Origin: Chloroflexota bacterium
GTDB lineage: Bacteria; Chloroflexota; Anaerolineae; UBA1429
Length of the DNA: 32,505 nucleotides
Assembly: GCA_021372475.1 (NCBI GenBank)
Contig: JAJFUJ010000215.1
Span: forward strand, 1 to 32,505
Direction: 5' to 3'
In this document: positions 23,400 through 31,414 of the stretch, piece after piece
How positions within the stretch are numbered: the stretch's first letter is position 1
Layout: every line of letters begins with the position of its first letter
Program-made: the position numbers and the translations under genes
The notes under the pieces: generated by a model
What the model saw: the letters and a program-made list of their open reading frames with translations, nothing else
The model's database searches: none
What the model was told of the DNA's origin: nothing

Positions 23400-24530
23400 A
23401 TGGGTTTCATCTTACTACGCTACGGGGAAGTTGCCCTAAAAGGCAGCAATCGGTTTTTATTCATTCGCCAGTTACGCCATAACGTTCGGGCAACCCTCAA
23501 GGCTAACCAGATCGCCGGCGAGGTAGTCTCACGCGGGCAGCGCATCTATGTCTATACTAACGAGGTTGACCGCGCTCTGGAGCCGCTAACACGCGTTTTC
23601 GGGTTGGTATCTCTTAGCCCAGCGAATGAAGTTGCCCGCGAGCAATCCGCCATTAACGCTGCGTGTGTGCAAGCGGCTCTCAAAGCCGGGGTATGCCCGC
23701 AGGTTTCATACCGCGTGCGCGCCAGACGTAGCGACAAGGGCTACCCGCTAACTTCACCCGAAATCAGCAAGAGCGCGGGCGAAGCGATCCATGCAGCCAC
23801 CGGCGGCATAGTTGACCTTAACGATTCGGCGCAAGTGACCATCGGCGTCGAAATAACGATGGATAGCGCCATTATCTTTGGCCGGTCTCTCCCGGCAGCA
23901 GGCGGAATGCCCGTGGGCGTCGAGGGGCGAGCAATCGCCCTGCTATCCGGCGGTATCGATTCTCCCGTCGCAATATGGATGATGTTGAAGCGGGGATGCA
24001 GTGTTATCCCTTTGCACTTTTATTCCAGCGAGCAGGAATTGGCCAAGGTGCTGGATAATATTCAACAACTGCAGCGTTACTGCTACGGTTGGCAATTGCG
24101 TCCAACGATTCTCGACCATACTGAGATCATCGCCCCGCTTCTCGAACAATTACAAGCAATCAGGGAAACACGTTGGAACTGTATCTTTTGTAAGCGGACG
24201 ATGCTGAGCAAAGCTAGCGAGTTAGCGCATGAGCTGGGAGCGCAAGCCATCGTATTAGGTGATTCATTGGGGCAGGTTGCCAGTCAGACGCTGACAAATA
24301 TGGCGGTTATTTCAGAAGGCCTCGACATGCCGATTTTGCGTCCGTTAATCGGCATGGATAAAACCGAAATAATGGCTATTGCCCGTAAAATCGGCACGCT
24401 GGATATTTCTATCCGGTCTTCCTCCGTGTGCCGTTTTCTACCGAATCATCCGGTAACGCAAGGCAGCCTGGAACACCTGCACCGTATCACAGCGCAGCTC
24501 GTGTCCGCAGATCAGAGCTTGGAAATCTGA
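23400..24530 (+). CDS. thiI: tRNA sulfurtransferase ThiI (short form without rhodanese domain)
   Basis: A 376-residue enzyme that adenylates tRNA U8 for 4-thiouridine formation and may supply sulphur for thiazole. The N-terminal ferredoxin-like domain starts LLRYGEVALKGSNR. A THUMP domain covers about 60-165, and the PP-loop ATPase motif LLSGGIDSPVA is at 182-191. Cysteines sit at C261/C264 (CIFCKR) and C344 (SSVCRFLPNHP). The E. coli C-terminal rhodanese domain is absent, so sulphur must come through another carrier; a TusA-like protein such as YedF is one possible idea. GGGAG lies 4 bases before the ATG. The gene's last 19 bases overlap the convergent phosphoesterase gene. Confidence 0.95.
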   Translation: MGFILLRYGEVALKGSNRFLFIRQLRHNVRATLKANQIAGEVVSRGQRIYVYTNEVDRALEPLTRVFGLVSLSPANEVAREQSAINAACVQAALKAGVCPQVSYRVRARRSDKGYPLTSPEISKSAGEAIHAATGGIVDLNDSAQVTIGVEITMDSAIIFGRSLPAAGGMPVGVEGRAIALLSGGIDSPVAIWMMLKRGCSVIPLHFYSSEQELAKVLDNIQQLQRYCYGWQLRPTILDHTEIIAPLLEQLQAIRETRWNCIFCKRTMLSKASELAHELGAQAIVLGDSLGQVASQTLTNMAVISEGLDMPILRPLIGMDKTEIMAIARKIGTLDISIRSSSVCRFLPNHPVTQGSLEHLHRITAQLVSADQSLEI

Positions 24531-24997
24531 ACCAGGTTTGCGCCGGTATCATATATAGCGTAACTCACCACGCCGAATCTGCCCATCACTTCTCCCGGGT
24601 TTACCAGCCATGTATCGCCAGTTTGTTCTGTCGTGCCACGATGGTCGTGGCCATAACACACAACAGCGTATTGACCGCTGGCGGCTAGCGGCCGAGCTAT
24701 CTCAGGATAATGGCTAATCGCTATCTTGCGGTTATCCACCTCCAGGTGAGCGAAAAGGCCGTGCAGAGTCACATTGCCTGCTTTTTCGGCTGCGCGTGTC
24801 AGGAGCAGCTTATCGCCGTCATTGTTGCCCCACACTACATGCACCAGCCCCTTGAAACCCGCGCCGATGGCAGCCAGTGTAAACGGGCTGCATATATCTC
24901 CCAGGCAGAGGAGGATATCACAGTCGGTGAGGCGCGCCAACACTCGCTCGAGCGTCCACAAGTTATCGTGAATATCTGAAATAATGGCGATTTGCAT
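24512..24997 (-). CDS. YfcE/MJ0936-type metallophosphoesterase
   Basis: A 161-residue calcineurin-like phosphoesterase. Metal ligands can be read in order: SDIHDN, LGDICSP, GNNDGD, ISHYPEIA and YGHDHRG, then the closing VNPGEVM. Such single-domain enzymes hydrolyse phosphodiesters with low specificity, and the true substrate is usually unknown. The ATG at 24997 has GAGGAG five bases upstream; a GTG two codons earlier is less likely. It is the last gene after the PHP and PrsW-like genes, 91 bp from the latter, and its 3' end overlaps thiI by 19 bases on the opposite strand. Confidence 0.93.
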   Translation of the reverse strand: MQIAIISDIHDNLWTLERVLARLTDCDILLCLGDICSPFTLAAIGAGFKGLVHVVWGNNDGDKLLLTRAAEKAGNVTLHGLFAHLEVDNRKIAISHYPEIARPLAASGQYAVVCYGHDHRGTTEQTGDTWLVNPGEVMGRFGVVSYAIYDTGANLVQISKL

Positions 24998-25088
24998 ATA
25001 CACTCCTCAAGATGCCGCGTTAAACGCGCACAATACGCACACCTGCTATTCCAGAACACAACGGCCGTATCGTGCGAGATCCAGCTCT

Positions 25089-26072
25089 CTAGAGCAGAGC
25101 GGCGAGTTGGCCGTTGAGTTCTTGTAAACGGCTGCGCAGGCTCGCGATGATGTGACCGTTACGTCCTTCATCGCCTATCCGGTTGTACTGGTGTTTCTTA
25201 AAGGCGAGCTCTGTAGCTGTACGGCTAATCTCTCGCCATACCTGAAGCTGCCGCTTGGTTTGGGCATTTAATTCCTGCTTAGAGGGGCCGATATGTTTAT
25301 GTTTGCTAATCGCATCGTACTGCGCCTGGCTGATAATGCCAAGAGAGACCTCCTCCTGGAGGTAAATACTTGTAATATCCCTTTCATTCTTCCAACAAAG
25401 GACAACGATGAGCAGTAGCACCAGCACCCCGCCCCAGTCAATCAAAAAACCGAGAAGACAAGCTTCAGCGCCAGAGACCAGAGCATTATGCAGCATATGG
25501 ATGATAACCGCCGCTCCATATCCGAGCAGGAAAATGAGCCAGCGGGAAGCAGTTCCCTTTCGTAAACGCGCGTAGCCTAAAGCAGCTCCGGTGATAGCGG
25601 TATACAACGCATGATTCAGACCAAAGGCAACTCCGCGCACCAGCACCAGGCTTGTCCAGCTTGAGAGCCCACCCTCTGACCATGCGCTGATATAGTAGAT
25701 AATGTTTTCGGTCATCGCAAAACCAAAACCGATGGCCGAGCCGTATATTATCCCGTCCAATACTCCATCAAACTCACTGCGGAAAAGCCAGAATACCAGC
25801 AGCAGCGCCGCGCCTTTACAGGCTTCCTCAACCACCGGCGCGATGATATTGGTATTTAGCTGCTCGCTGGCTTGCGCCCCGCCTCCCAGTAGCGCTGATA
25901 CGGTCTCGGCCAACAGCGAGGCGAGGACCGCGGGGATAGCGCCCCAAAGGAATGCAGCCAAAAACAGTGGCAGCGGCTCCTTCTCATAGCGATCCACGCG
26001 CCACAATATCGCAACATACAGCACTGTTGGGATAATTGAGGCGAGACTTGAGAGAATTACATTGGTTAACAA
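25089..26072 (-). CDS. PrsW-like intramembrane protease family protein
   Basis: A 327-residue membrane protein of the PrsW/CAAX-type superfamily. Seven or eight hydrophobic segments span residues 1-225. Catalytic-type motifs are VVEEACKG (glutamate pair), FAMTENIIYY, FGLNHALYTAITG and IHMLHNAL. The residues after 225 are a charged, soluble tail with LQEEVSLGIISQAQYDAI and ending in RSRLQELNGQLAALL. PrsW cleaves an anti-sigma factor in B. subtilis. An ECF/anti-sigma pair lies 3 kb away, but a link is only a guess. The start is TTG at 26072 with a weak ribosome site; no better start exists near the first helix. Confidence 0.88.
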   Translation of the reverse strand: MLTNVILSSLASIIPTVLYVAILWRVDRYEKEPLPLFLAAFLWGAIPAVLASLLAETVSALLGGGAQASEQLNTNIIAPVVEEACKGAALLLVFWLFRSEFDGVLDGIIYGSAIGFGFAMTENIIYYISAWSEGGLSSWTSLVLVRGVAFGLNHALYTAITGAALGYARLRKGTASRWLIFLLGYGAAVIIHMLHNALVSGAEACLLGFLIDWGGVLVLLLIVVLCWKNERDITSIYLQEEVSLGIISQAQYDAISKHKHIGPSKQELNAQTKRQLQVWREISRTATELAFKKHQYNRIGDEGRNGHIIASLRSRLQELNGQLAALL

Positions 26073-26094
26073 AGCGCATCAATCCCCAGCAATC

Positions 26095-26754
26095 TCAAGC
26101 GCGGGCAATACCTTGAAGCCGTTTACGCGTGCGCGCCAGAGTACTGGCCGCGTGAACGATAGGCGAAGAAGGTCTACCGCAAGCACGGGCTTGAGCCAGT
26201 GCGGATAAAAAAGCATCCCGCCCACCGAAAGGCGGCATCTCGAGGTAAGCACTACCGACCTCGCGGACAAGATGGGCGTCACTGCCAGCGCCAGCAAGTT
26301 TGCCATAATGTCTGGCTAAATCTTCCGCTAGCTTGTTCTCTGAATGTCGTATCACCCGTGCATTCAATACCTCAACAATATCAACCAAGTCCATTAAGGC
26401 TGGCGTAATATCTGGCCCAAGAGCTGAGTGGCGCAGCGAATCGTATGGATGAGGCAGCATCACTATCCCTCCCTGCTTGTGGATGCGCTGCGCCGTATCC
26501 AATGCGCTCTCGCCCGGCGGCACACATTCGCGCAAAAACAAGCCGATGAGCTCGCCCTCACGTGTGCTAATCTCTTCGCCGATAATTATTGGCAACTCGG
26601 AACAAACAGCCATAGCACGCGCCATGGTGATGGTATTATGATCGGTGATAGCCAAAACATTGAGGCCGCGGCGCACAGCCCAGTTGGTAATCTGCTCCGG
26701 TTTGGATAAAGAATCAGGTGAAGCGCAGGTATGAATATGAAGGTCGACGCGCAT
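26095..26754 (-). CDS. PHP-domain phosphoesterase
   Basis: A 219-residue stand-alone PHP domain. Metal-binding motifs in order are DLHIHTCASPD, AITDHNT, GEEISTREGE, LPHPYDS and GSDAHLVREVG. This set is found in small PHP proteins related to nucleotide- or polyphosphate-cleaving phosphoesterases and to the DNA polymerase III/X PHP domain. A Pro/Ser/Thr/Arg tail follows. ATG at 26754 with GAGGAG five bases before. It heads a three-gene run with the PrsW-like (22 bp on) and YfcE-like genes. Confidence 0.92.
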   Translation of the reverse strand: MRVDLHIHTCASPDSLSKPEQITNWAVRRGLNVLAITDHNTITMARAMAVCSELPIIIGEEISTREGELIGLFLRECVPPGESALDTAQRIHKQGGIVMLPHPYDSLRHSALGPDITPALMDLVDIVEVLNARVIRHSENKLAEDLARHYGKLAGAGSDAHLVREVGSAYLEMPPFGGRDAFLSALAQARACGRPSSPIVHAASTLARTRKRLQGIARA

Positions 26755-26784
26755 ACCGCTCCTCGAATGCGTAACAACTCCCTG

Positions 26785-26813
26785 ATACTAATAAAAAGAG
26801 GGCAGCTTATCAA
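26785..26813 (-). promoter_or_regulatory. Possible promoter of the PHP-PrsW-YfcE run, inside the preceding terminator
   Basis: On the minus strand TTGATA (26813-26808) and TAGTAT (26790-26785) are 17 bp apart. The -35 covers the loop of the EF-G-like terminator. The start near 26778 would leave about 24 leader bases with GAGGAG. Confidence 0.4.
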
Positions 26814-26820
26814 GCTGCCC
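26793..26820 (-). terminator. Rho-independent terminator of the EF-G-like gene
   Basis: Minus strand: GGGCAGCTT, a 3-base loop GAT, AAGCTGCCC, then TC and five T. The 9-bp stem is perfect and begins 15 bases after the stop codon at 26836. Confidence 0.93.
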
Positions 26821-26835
26821 CATATCTAGATCAGC

Positions 26836-28911
26836 TTATTCCTTGGCTTCCTGCCGTTTAGCAGCGGAAGCTGCGGCTATCTTTTCGACCAACTGCGTAG
26901 GCACAATATCGTAATGTGAGAAGGACATGCTATAGATGCCGCGTCCCTGGGTCATTGACCGTAGATCAGTAGCATAGCGCTGGATTTCAGCAAGCGGAAC
27001 CTGGGCAGTAACCACACCGTTACCGCGAACCTGTTCCATGCTGAGTACGCGACCGCGCCGTGTGTTTAAATCGCCCAGGATAGCGCCCATGAAGGCCTCC
27101 GGAACCGTGACTTGAATCTGCATCACTGGCTCAAGTAGAACCGGCCCGGCTTGCGGGATGCCAGCTTTGAAGGCGAGATGGCCTGCCAACTTGAAGGCCA
27201 GTTCGGACGAATCGACCGGATGGTACGAGCCATCGTAAATAACCGCACGAAAATCAACCGTGGGATATCCGGCGATGACGCCCTGCATCATAATCTCGCG
27301 TATACCCTTTTCGACCGCAGGAATAAAGTTCTTGGGCACCGCCCCGCCAAACACCTCGCTGGTAAACTCAAATCCTGCGCCGCGCTCGCGTGGTTCAAAA
27401 CGAACCCAGCAATCCCCAAACTGGCCGCGACCACCGGTTTGTTTCTTGTGGCGCCCTTGCGCCTGAGCGATCTTGGTGATTGTCTCGCGATACGGGATGG
27501 TGGGCACATCGGTAGTGATATCCACGCCAAACTTCTGAGCCAGTCGTCGGGCAGCTATCTGGATATGCGACTCGCCCATGCCGGATAAAATCGTCTCGTT
27601 GGTCTCTACATTGCGTTCCAGACGCAAGGTGGGATCCTCCTCCACCAAGCGCGTCAGCGCAGCCCCCAGTTTATCAAGGTCGGCCTTGCTTTTGGGGAAT
27701 ACGGCGGCGGAATAGAGCGGGTCCGGGTAAACAATAGGATCCATGACAAAAGGAGCACCTTTATCGCATAGCGTTTCGCCGGTGGTCGTGACTGAGAGCT
27801 TGGCCACTACGCCAATATCGCCCGCGGTAATCCGGGCAGCATTAATCTGCTCTTTGCCGCGCGGGATGTACAGTTGTCCCAGGCGTTCCTCAACTCCCTT
27901 GTTGGCGTTCCATATCCTGGAATCGGAGGCTATCACACCGGAAAATACTCGGAAATAGGTCAGCCGGCCGACAAAAGGATCGGCCAGGGTCTTGAATACC
28001 TGCACGACAAGCGGTGCAGCTATGGAAGCGACCAATTCCTGATTCTCATTAGTGGCCGCAGAAACTGCCTGGCGCTTGACTTCGGCCGCATTCGGGCTGT
28101 ATGATAGCACTATATCCAGCAGTTGGCGCACACCAATGTTCCGCGTTGCAGCCCCAATCGCTACTGGAACAAGTCTCCCTGATTTGACGCCTTGCGCCAG
28201 AGCTCCGATGACTTCGTCACTGGTCAGGTCTTCGCCATCAAGGTATTTCAGCATCAGCTCATCATCAATTTCAGCAGCGTTTTCGACCAATTGCTGCCTC
28301 GCAGTATCCGCTTCGGCTTGCATCTCCGCAGGAATCGGCGCCTCAGTACCCTCAGACCCCATATAGGCCTTCATCGCAACCAGGTCAATGATGCCTGCAA
28401 AAGTATCGCGTGAGCCAATCGGAAGTTGAATCGGGGTAAAAACAGCATCGAATTTGGTACGAAGCTGATTGAGCGTATCGCTAAAGTTGGCGTTTTCACG
28501 ATCCATCTTGTTGATGAAGACAAAACGCGGTAGTGCGGATTCGTCCAGGAAGGACCAATCGAGTTCAGCACCCACCTCGACGCCTGCCGCCGCATCTACT
28601 ACCACAATGCCGGCGTCTGCGACGCGGATAGCAGATTTTACTTCGCCAACAAAATCGATGTAACCAGGTGCATCGATGAGGTTGACTTTGCACCCTTTCC
28701 ACTCCAAAGGCAACACGGAGACATTCACCGACAGACCGCGAGCGTGCTCTTCATCATCGAAATCTGAAACCGTGTTACCATCTTCTATTTTACCAAGACG
28801 GGTAATGGTTCCGGAATCAAAAAGGAGAGCCTCGCTCAAAGAGGTTTTGCCGCTCCCACCGTGGCCAACGATTACCACATTGCGAAGCTCCTCGGGTTTG
28901 TATTCCTTCAT
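26836..28911 (-). CDS. EF-G-like translational GTPase (EF-G2 type)
   Basis: A 691-residue paralogue of elongation factor G. The G1 loop is GHGGSGKTSL (16-25) where true EF-G has AHIDAGKTT; G3 is DAPGYIDF and G4 is NKMD. Domains II-V follow, including the FGDCWVRFEPRERGAGFEF segment in domain IV and the C-terminal MTQGRGIYSMSFSHYD. The altered G1 and the divergent switch I (DGNTVSDFDDEEHARGLSVNVS) match the EF-G2 group, whose members may not replace EF-G in translocation. No rpsL/rpsG/tuf neighbours are present, which also speaks against the main EF-G. Start: ATG at 28911 with AGGGAG six bases ahead; the ATG two codons earlier is too near this site. Confidence 0.92.
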   Translation of the reverse strand: MKEYKPEELRNVVIVGHGGSGKTSLSEALLFDSGTITRLGKIEDGNTVSDFDDEEHARGLSVNVSVLPLEWKGCKVNLIDAPGYIDFVGEVKSAIRVADAGIVVVDAAAGVEVGAELDWSFLDESALPRFVFINKMDRENANFSDTLNQLRTKFDAVFTPIQLPIGSRDTFAGIIDLVAMKAYMGSEGTEAPIPAEMQAEADTARQQLVENAAEIDDELMLKYLDGEDLTSDEVIGALAQGVKSGRLVPVAIGAATRNIGVRQLLDIVLSYSPNAAEVKRQAVSAATNENQELVASIAAPLVVQVFKTLADPFVGRLTYFRVFSGVIASDSRIWNANKGVEERLGQLYIPRGKEQINAARITAGDIGVVAKLSVTTTGETLCDKGAPFVMDPIVYPDPLYSAAVFPKSKADLDKLGAALTRLVEEDPTLRLERNVETNETILSGMGESHIQIAARRLAQKFGVDITTDVPTIPYRETITKIAQAQGRHKKQTGGRGQFGDCWVRFEPRERGAGFEFTSEVFGGAVPKNFIPAVEKGIREIMMQGVIAGYPTVDFRAVIYDGSYHPVDSSELAFKLAGHLAFKAGIPQAGPVLLEPVMQIQVTVPEAFMGAILGDLNTRRGRVLSMEQVRGNGVVTAQVPLAEIQRYATDLRSMTQGRGIYSMSFSHYDIVPTQLVEKIAAASAAKRQEAKE

Positions 28912-28949
28912 GCACATCTCCCTTTATTCGCCAAATGTAACGGTTTGTG

Positions 28950-28978
28950 ATTATACCATAGGCTTATGAATGCATCAA
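28950..28978 (-). promoter_or_regulatory. Sigma-70-type promoter of the EF-G-like gene
   Basis: Minus strand TTGATG (28978-28973), a 17-bp spacer and a perfect TATAAT (28955-28950). Start near 28943, about 32 bases before the ATG. Confidence 0.78.
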
Positions 28979-29016
28979 GATAAGCAACTGATAGTACTAC
29001 ACAATTGGCACAAGAC

Positions 29017-29046
29017 TGCAACCTGTAACACAAGATAACGTATAAT
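29017..29046 (+). promoter_or_regulatory. SigW-like ECF promoter before the ECF sigma gene
   Basis: TGCAAC (29017-29022), 16 bp, then CGTATA (29039-29044). This matches the SigW-type pattern TGAAAC-16-CGTA with one mismatch. The same place contains TATAAT (29041-29046), which could serve sigma-70, but no good -35 stands 17 bp before it. Autoregulation by the downstream sigma factor is suggested. Confidence 0.6.
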
Positions 29047-29092
29047 ATGTGAGGCGAGAGCGATTGGGTTCGTAAATATGGAGGCTAGAACG

Positions 29093-29707
29093 TTGTCGGC
29101 TGAATTGGAACGGGAATGGGCTGAAGCCGCTGCCACTGGCGATGAAGATGCTTATGCCAAACTGGTTGAGGCCTATCAACTACCGGTCTTCAATCTAGCG
29201 TACCGCATGTTGGGTAACGCCAACGAAGCCGAGGACGCCGCGCAGGAGACCTTTATCCGTGCCTATAATCGCTTACATACTTATGACCCGGAGCGCAAGT
29301 TTTCGAGCTGGATTTTATCGATTGCATCGCACTATTGCGTCGATAGGCTCCGCCGGAGGCGAGGTCCCGTGCTTTCGATGGAAGAAATAATGGGTCAGCG
29401 TTGGATTCCAGACGAACACCCCAAACCCGAAGATCAGGCGCTGCAGCACGAAGAACATGCTTTTGTCCGTCAGACGTTGGAAGAGCTGCCTGCGCCCTAT
29501 CGGTTGGTAATAGTGCTTCGGTACTGGAATGACCTAGGATATGAAGAGATTGCAGAAATCACCAATGAAACCGTCAGCGCAGTCAAGTCGCGTCTGCACC
29601 GGGCGCGTGAGATGATGTCGCAACACCTGCGCAGCATCGAATCCGGGACGAGTACAAAAAAGCACGAAAGGAGGGTGACAGGAAATGCGCTGTCAAGATG
29701 CTTCTGA
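29093..29707 (+). CDS. ECF-type RNA polymerase sigma factor (SigW/RpoE-like)
   Basis: A 204-residue ECF sigma factor. Region 2 runs from about residue 18 (YAKLVEAYQLPVFNLAYRMLG, then NEAEDAAQETFIRAYNRL, then FSSWILSIASHYCVDRLRRRRG) and binds the -10 and core enzyme. Region 4 is LPAPYRLVIVLRYWNDLGYEEIAEITNETVSAVKSRLHRAREMM, a helix-turn-helix for the -35. The start is uncertain. An ATG at 29078 has no ribosome site, but GGAGG just after it lies 8 bases before TTG 29093, which I prefer. The stop lies inside the anti-sigma gene (23-base overlap), so the two are translationally linked. Confidence 0.93.
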   Translation: MSAELEREWAEAAATGDEDAYAKLVEAYQLPVFNLAYRMLGNANEAEDAAQETFIRAYNRLHTYDPERKFSSWILSIASHYCVDRLRRRRGPVLSMEEIMGQRWIPDEHPKPEDQALQHEEHAFVRQTLEELPAPYRLVIVLRYWNDLGYEEIAEITNETVSAVKSRLHRAREMMSQHLRSIESGTSTKKHERRVTGNALSRCF

Positions 29708-30251
29708 ATTGCTATCGCAGCAGATGGATTGCCCACTGGATGAGAGCGAACAGCATGAACTGGATACCCATCTGGCTGAATGTGAATCATGTCAACATGA
29801 GGCGGCGTTGATGCGGCAAGCTGATACCATCTACGCCCATGCCAAGTTCGCTCAACCACCGCCCGATTTCGCAAATAAGGTAATGGAGCGGATACGACAA
29901 CGCAAGCTACGGCGCAGTTTGTTACGTGGCGGTTTGATGATATGTGGAATCAGCCTGTTAATCGTGCTGGGGCTGGGATTACTCACGCTGGCGTTCTCAC
30001 CGCTGCTGCGCTCATCCGCCCAGTATCCTTCTCTGGCCTACATCATCAACGTACTGAACGGCCTGGTTTCCATATTCCATACCTTTGATTATGCAATCCG
30101 CTTAACATTTACCGCCACCGCTAAAAGCGGCTTCCCATTTATTATGATCGGGTACCTCTTTTTAGCAATTTTCCTTATAGTAGTGTGGGCGCGCGTATTA
30201 CTGGTACCCAAATCGGGGCTTAGCCAGGTATCAGAAAACAGGCAGGAATGA
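29685..30251 (+). CDS. Zinc-binding membrane anti-sigma factor
   Basis: A 188-residue protein. The N-terminal zinc anti-sigma domain (zf-HC2) has C3, H29, C33 and C36 in HLAECESC. A helical linker with MERIRQRKLRR follows, then hydrophobic segments at about 81-107 and 145-175. It should hold the sigma factor at the membrane until a signal triggers release. The segment between the two helices would be outside. AGGAGGG lies 9 bases before the ATG. It overlaps the sigma gene by 23 bases and the next gene by 4 (ATGA), a typical regulatory operon. A protease such as the PrsW-like protein could cleave it, which is untested. Confidence 0.9.
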   Translation: MRCQDASELLSQQMDCPLDESEQHELDTHLAECESCQHEAALMRQADTIYAHAKFAQPPPDFANKVMERIRQRKLRRSLLRGGLMICGISLLIVLGLGLLTLAFSPLLRSSAQYPSLAYIINVLNGLVSIFHTFDYAIRLTFTATAKSGFPFIMIGYLFLAIFLIVVWARVLLVPKSGLSQVSENRQE

Positions 30252-31201
30252 AGGTGAAGCGGTTGATGAGAGCGCTAAAGATACTGCGATATTTAATCAT
30301 ATTATGCTGCTGTACATTGTTACTCGCTGCCCCTGCGTTAGCCGAGGGTAGCGAGCCGATAACTGTTGTCGGCCAGGATTATATTGTTGACGATGGCAAT
30401 GTGGTAAACAGCGACCTAGTGGTTGTCGGCGGCAATCTGACACTGCAGCCTGAGAGCCAGGTGAACGGCCAGATAGCAGTAACGGGAGGGGACGTGACCG
30501 CTGCCGGCACAATCAATGGCAACCTGGTAGTAATCGGCGGTCACGTCCAACTATCTAGCTCAGCGACCGTAAACGGCGACATCATCAGCTCGGGATCGGT
30601 GGAGAAGGCTGATGATGCGGTAATTAACGGGCGCATTATCTCCGGGCTGGATGCCGCCGCAGACTCCAGGTTCACGAATCGCCTATTGTCGCTTGGGCAC
30701 ATCACGGACCGTCACCTACCCGGAGCAGCTCGCGTCCTAGGGACTATAGCCCTTGTGGTGCTGTATGTTTTGCTAAACATACTCGTTTATTATGTGGCAA
30801 CAAGAAATGTACTCAAAATAACACAGATTGTACGCCGTTCCTGGTTGCCCAGCCTCGGCGCAGGGCTACTAACGGCTCTCGTATGTGTCGTACTAGTACC
30901 AATACTTGTTGTTATTTGCATTGGCATCCCGGTCGCGGTGGTACTTGTCATTGCCTTGTTCGTCACTTTGATGGTCGGCAGCACCGCCCTCACAAAGTTA
31001 ATCGGTCATCAAGTGCTGGCCTGGTTCAAGGCCTCGGCTTCACCTGTTCTCGAGGTAGTATGCGGCGCTGGTATCATGGCGCTGATTGCGCTTGTACCGT
31101 GTGTCGGCGCTATTGTAGCCGCAATCGCTGGCGCCGTTGGCATCGGGGCGACCATGCTATCCCACTTTGGCACCAGGGATTACCCGCTTTCAGTTGAATA
31201 G
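30248..31201 (+). CDS. Membrane protein with exported beta-helix (bactofilin-like) repeat domain
   Basis: A 317-residue protein. A hydrophobic N-terminal signal or anchor (about 12-32, ending AAPALAEG) is followed at 36-140 by short repeating strands such as SDLVVVGGNLTLQPES, GQIAVTGGDVTAAG and GNLVVIGGHVQLSSS. These read as a right-handed beta-helix of the polymer-forming type, probably on the outside. Residues 160-310 hold four or five membrane helices. Similar proteins follow ECF sigma and anti-sigma genes in Chloroflexota, to my memory. It could sense envelope state or form a surface polymer. It overlaps the anti-sigma gene by four bases. The 213 bp after it to the next start hold nothing I can name with confidence. 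Confidence 0.8.
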   Translation: MKVKRLMRALKILRYLIILCCCTLLLAAPALAEGSEPITVVGQDYIVDDGNVVNSDLVVVGGNLTLQPESQVNGQIAVTGGDVTAAGTINGNLVVIGGHVQLSSSATVNGDIISSGSVEKADDAVINGRIISGLDAAADSRFTNRLLSLGHITDRHLPGAARVLGTIALVVLYVLLNILVYYVATRNVLKITQIVRRSWLPSLGAGLLTALVCVVLVPILVVICIGIPVAVVLVIALFVTLMVGSTALTKLIGHQVLAWFKASASPVLEVVCGAGIMALIALVPCVGAIVAAIAGAVGIGATMLSHFGTRDYPLSVE

Positions 31202-31414
31202 CTCATTCTGGATATGACAGCATAGGTCGTATGCGTGCCAGGTTGCAGATGCTGCCCGCACCTCAGCACGTTTGAAATAATCTCCGGCATTTCTTTTTGC
31301 GTTTCGCATTTTATCCGTGTATCCTGTTTACGTGTTGCATTGATAGCGCGGCCAGGTTACGGATTGGCTGCACAAGCCCTCCGGCCCTCAGCCGCGATGG
31401 GATACATCAGATAG

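Noticed and set aside
25004-25088. tRNA or small RNA in the gap between the PrsW-like and YfcE-like genes
   Set aside because: No cloverleaf arms or T-loop sequence could be found on either strand.
31297-31325. TTGCGT-17-TATCCT as a promoter for the DUF58 gene
   Set aside because: The spacing is right but the -10 is weak and the leader would be about 80 bases; not strong enough to list.
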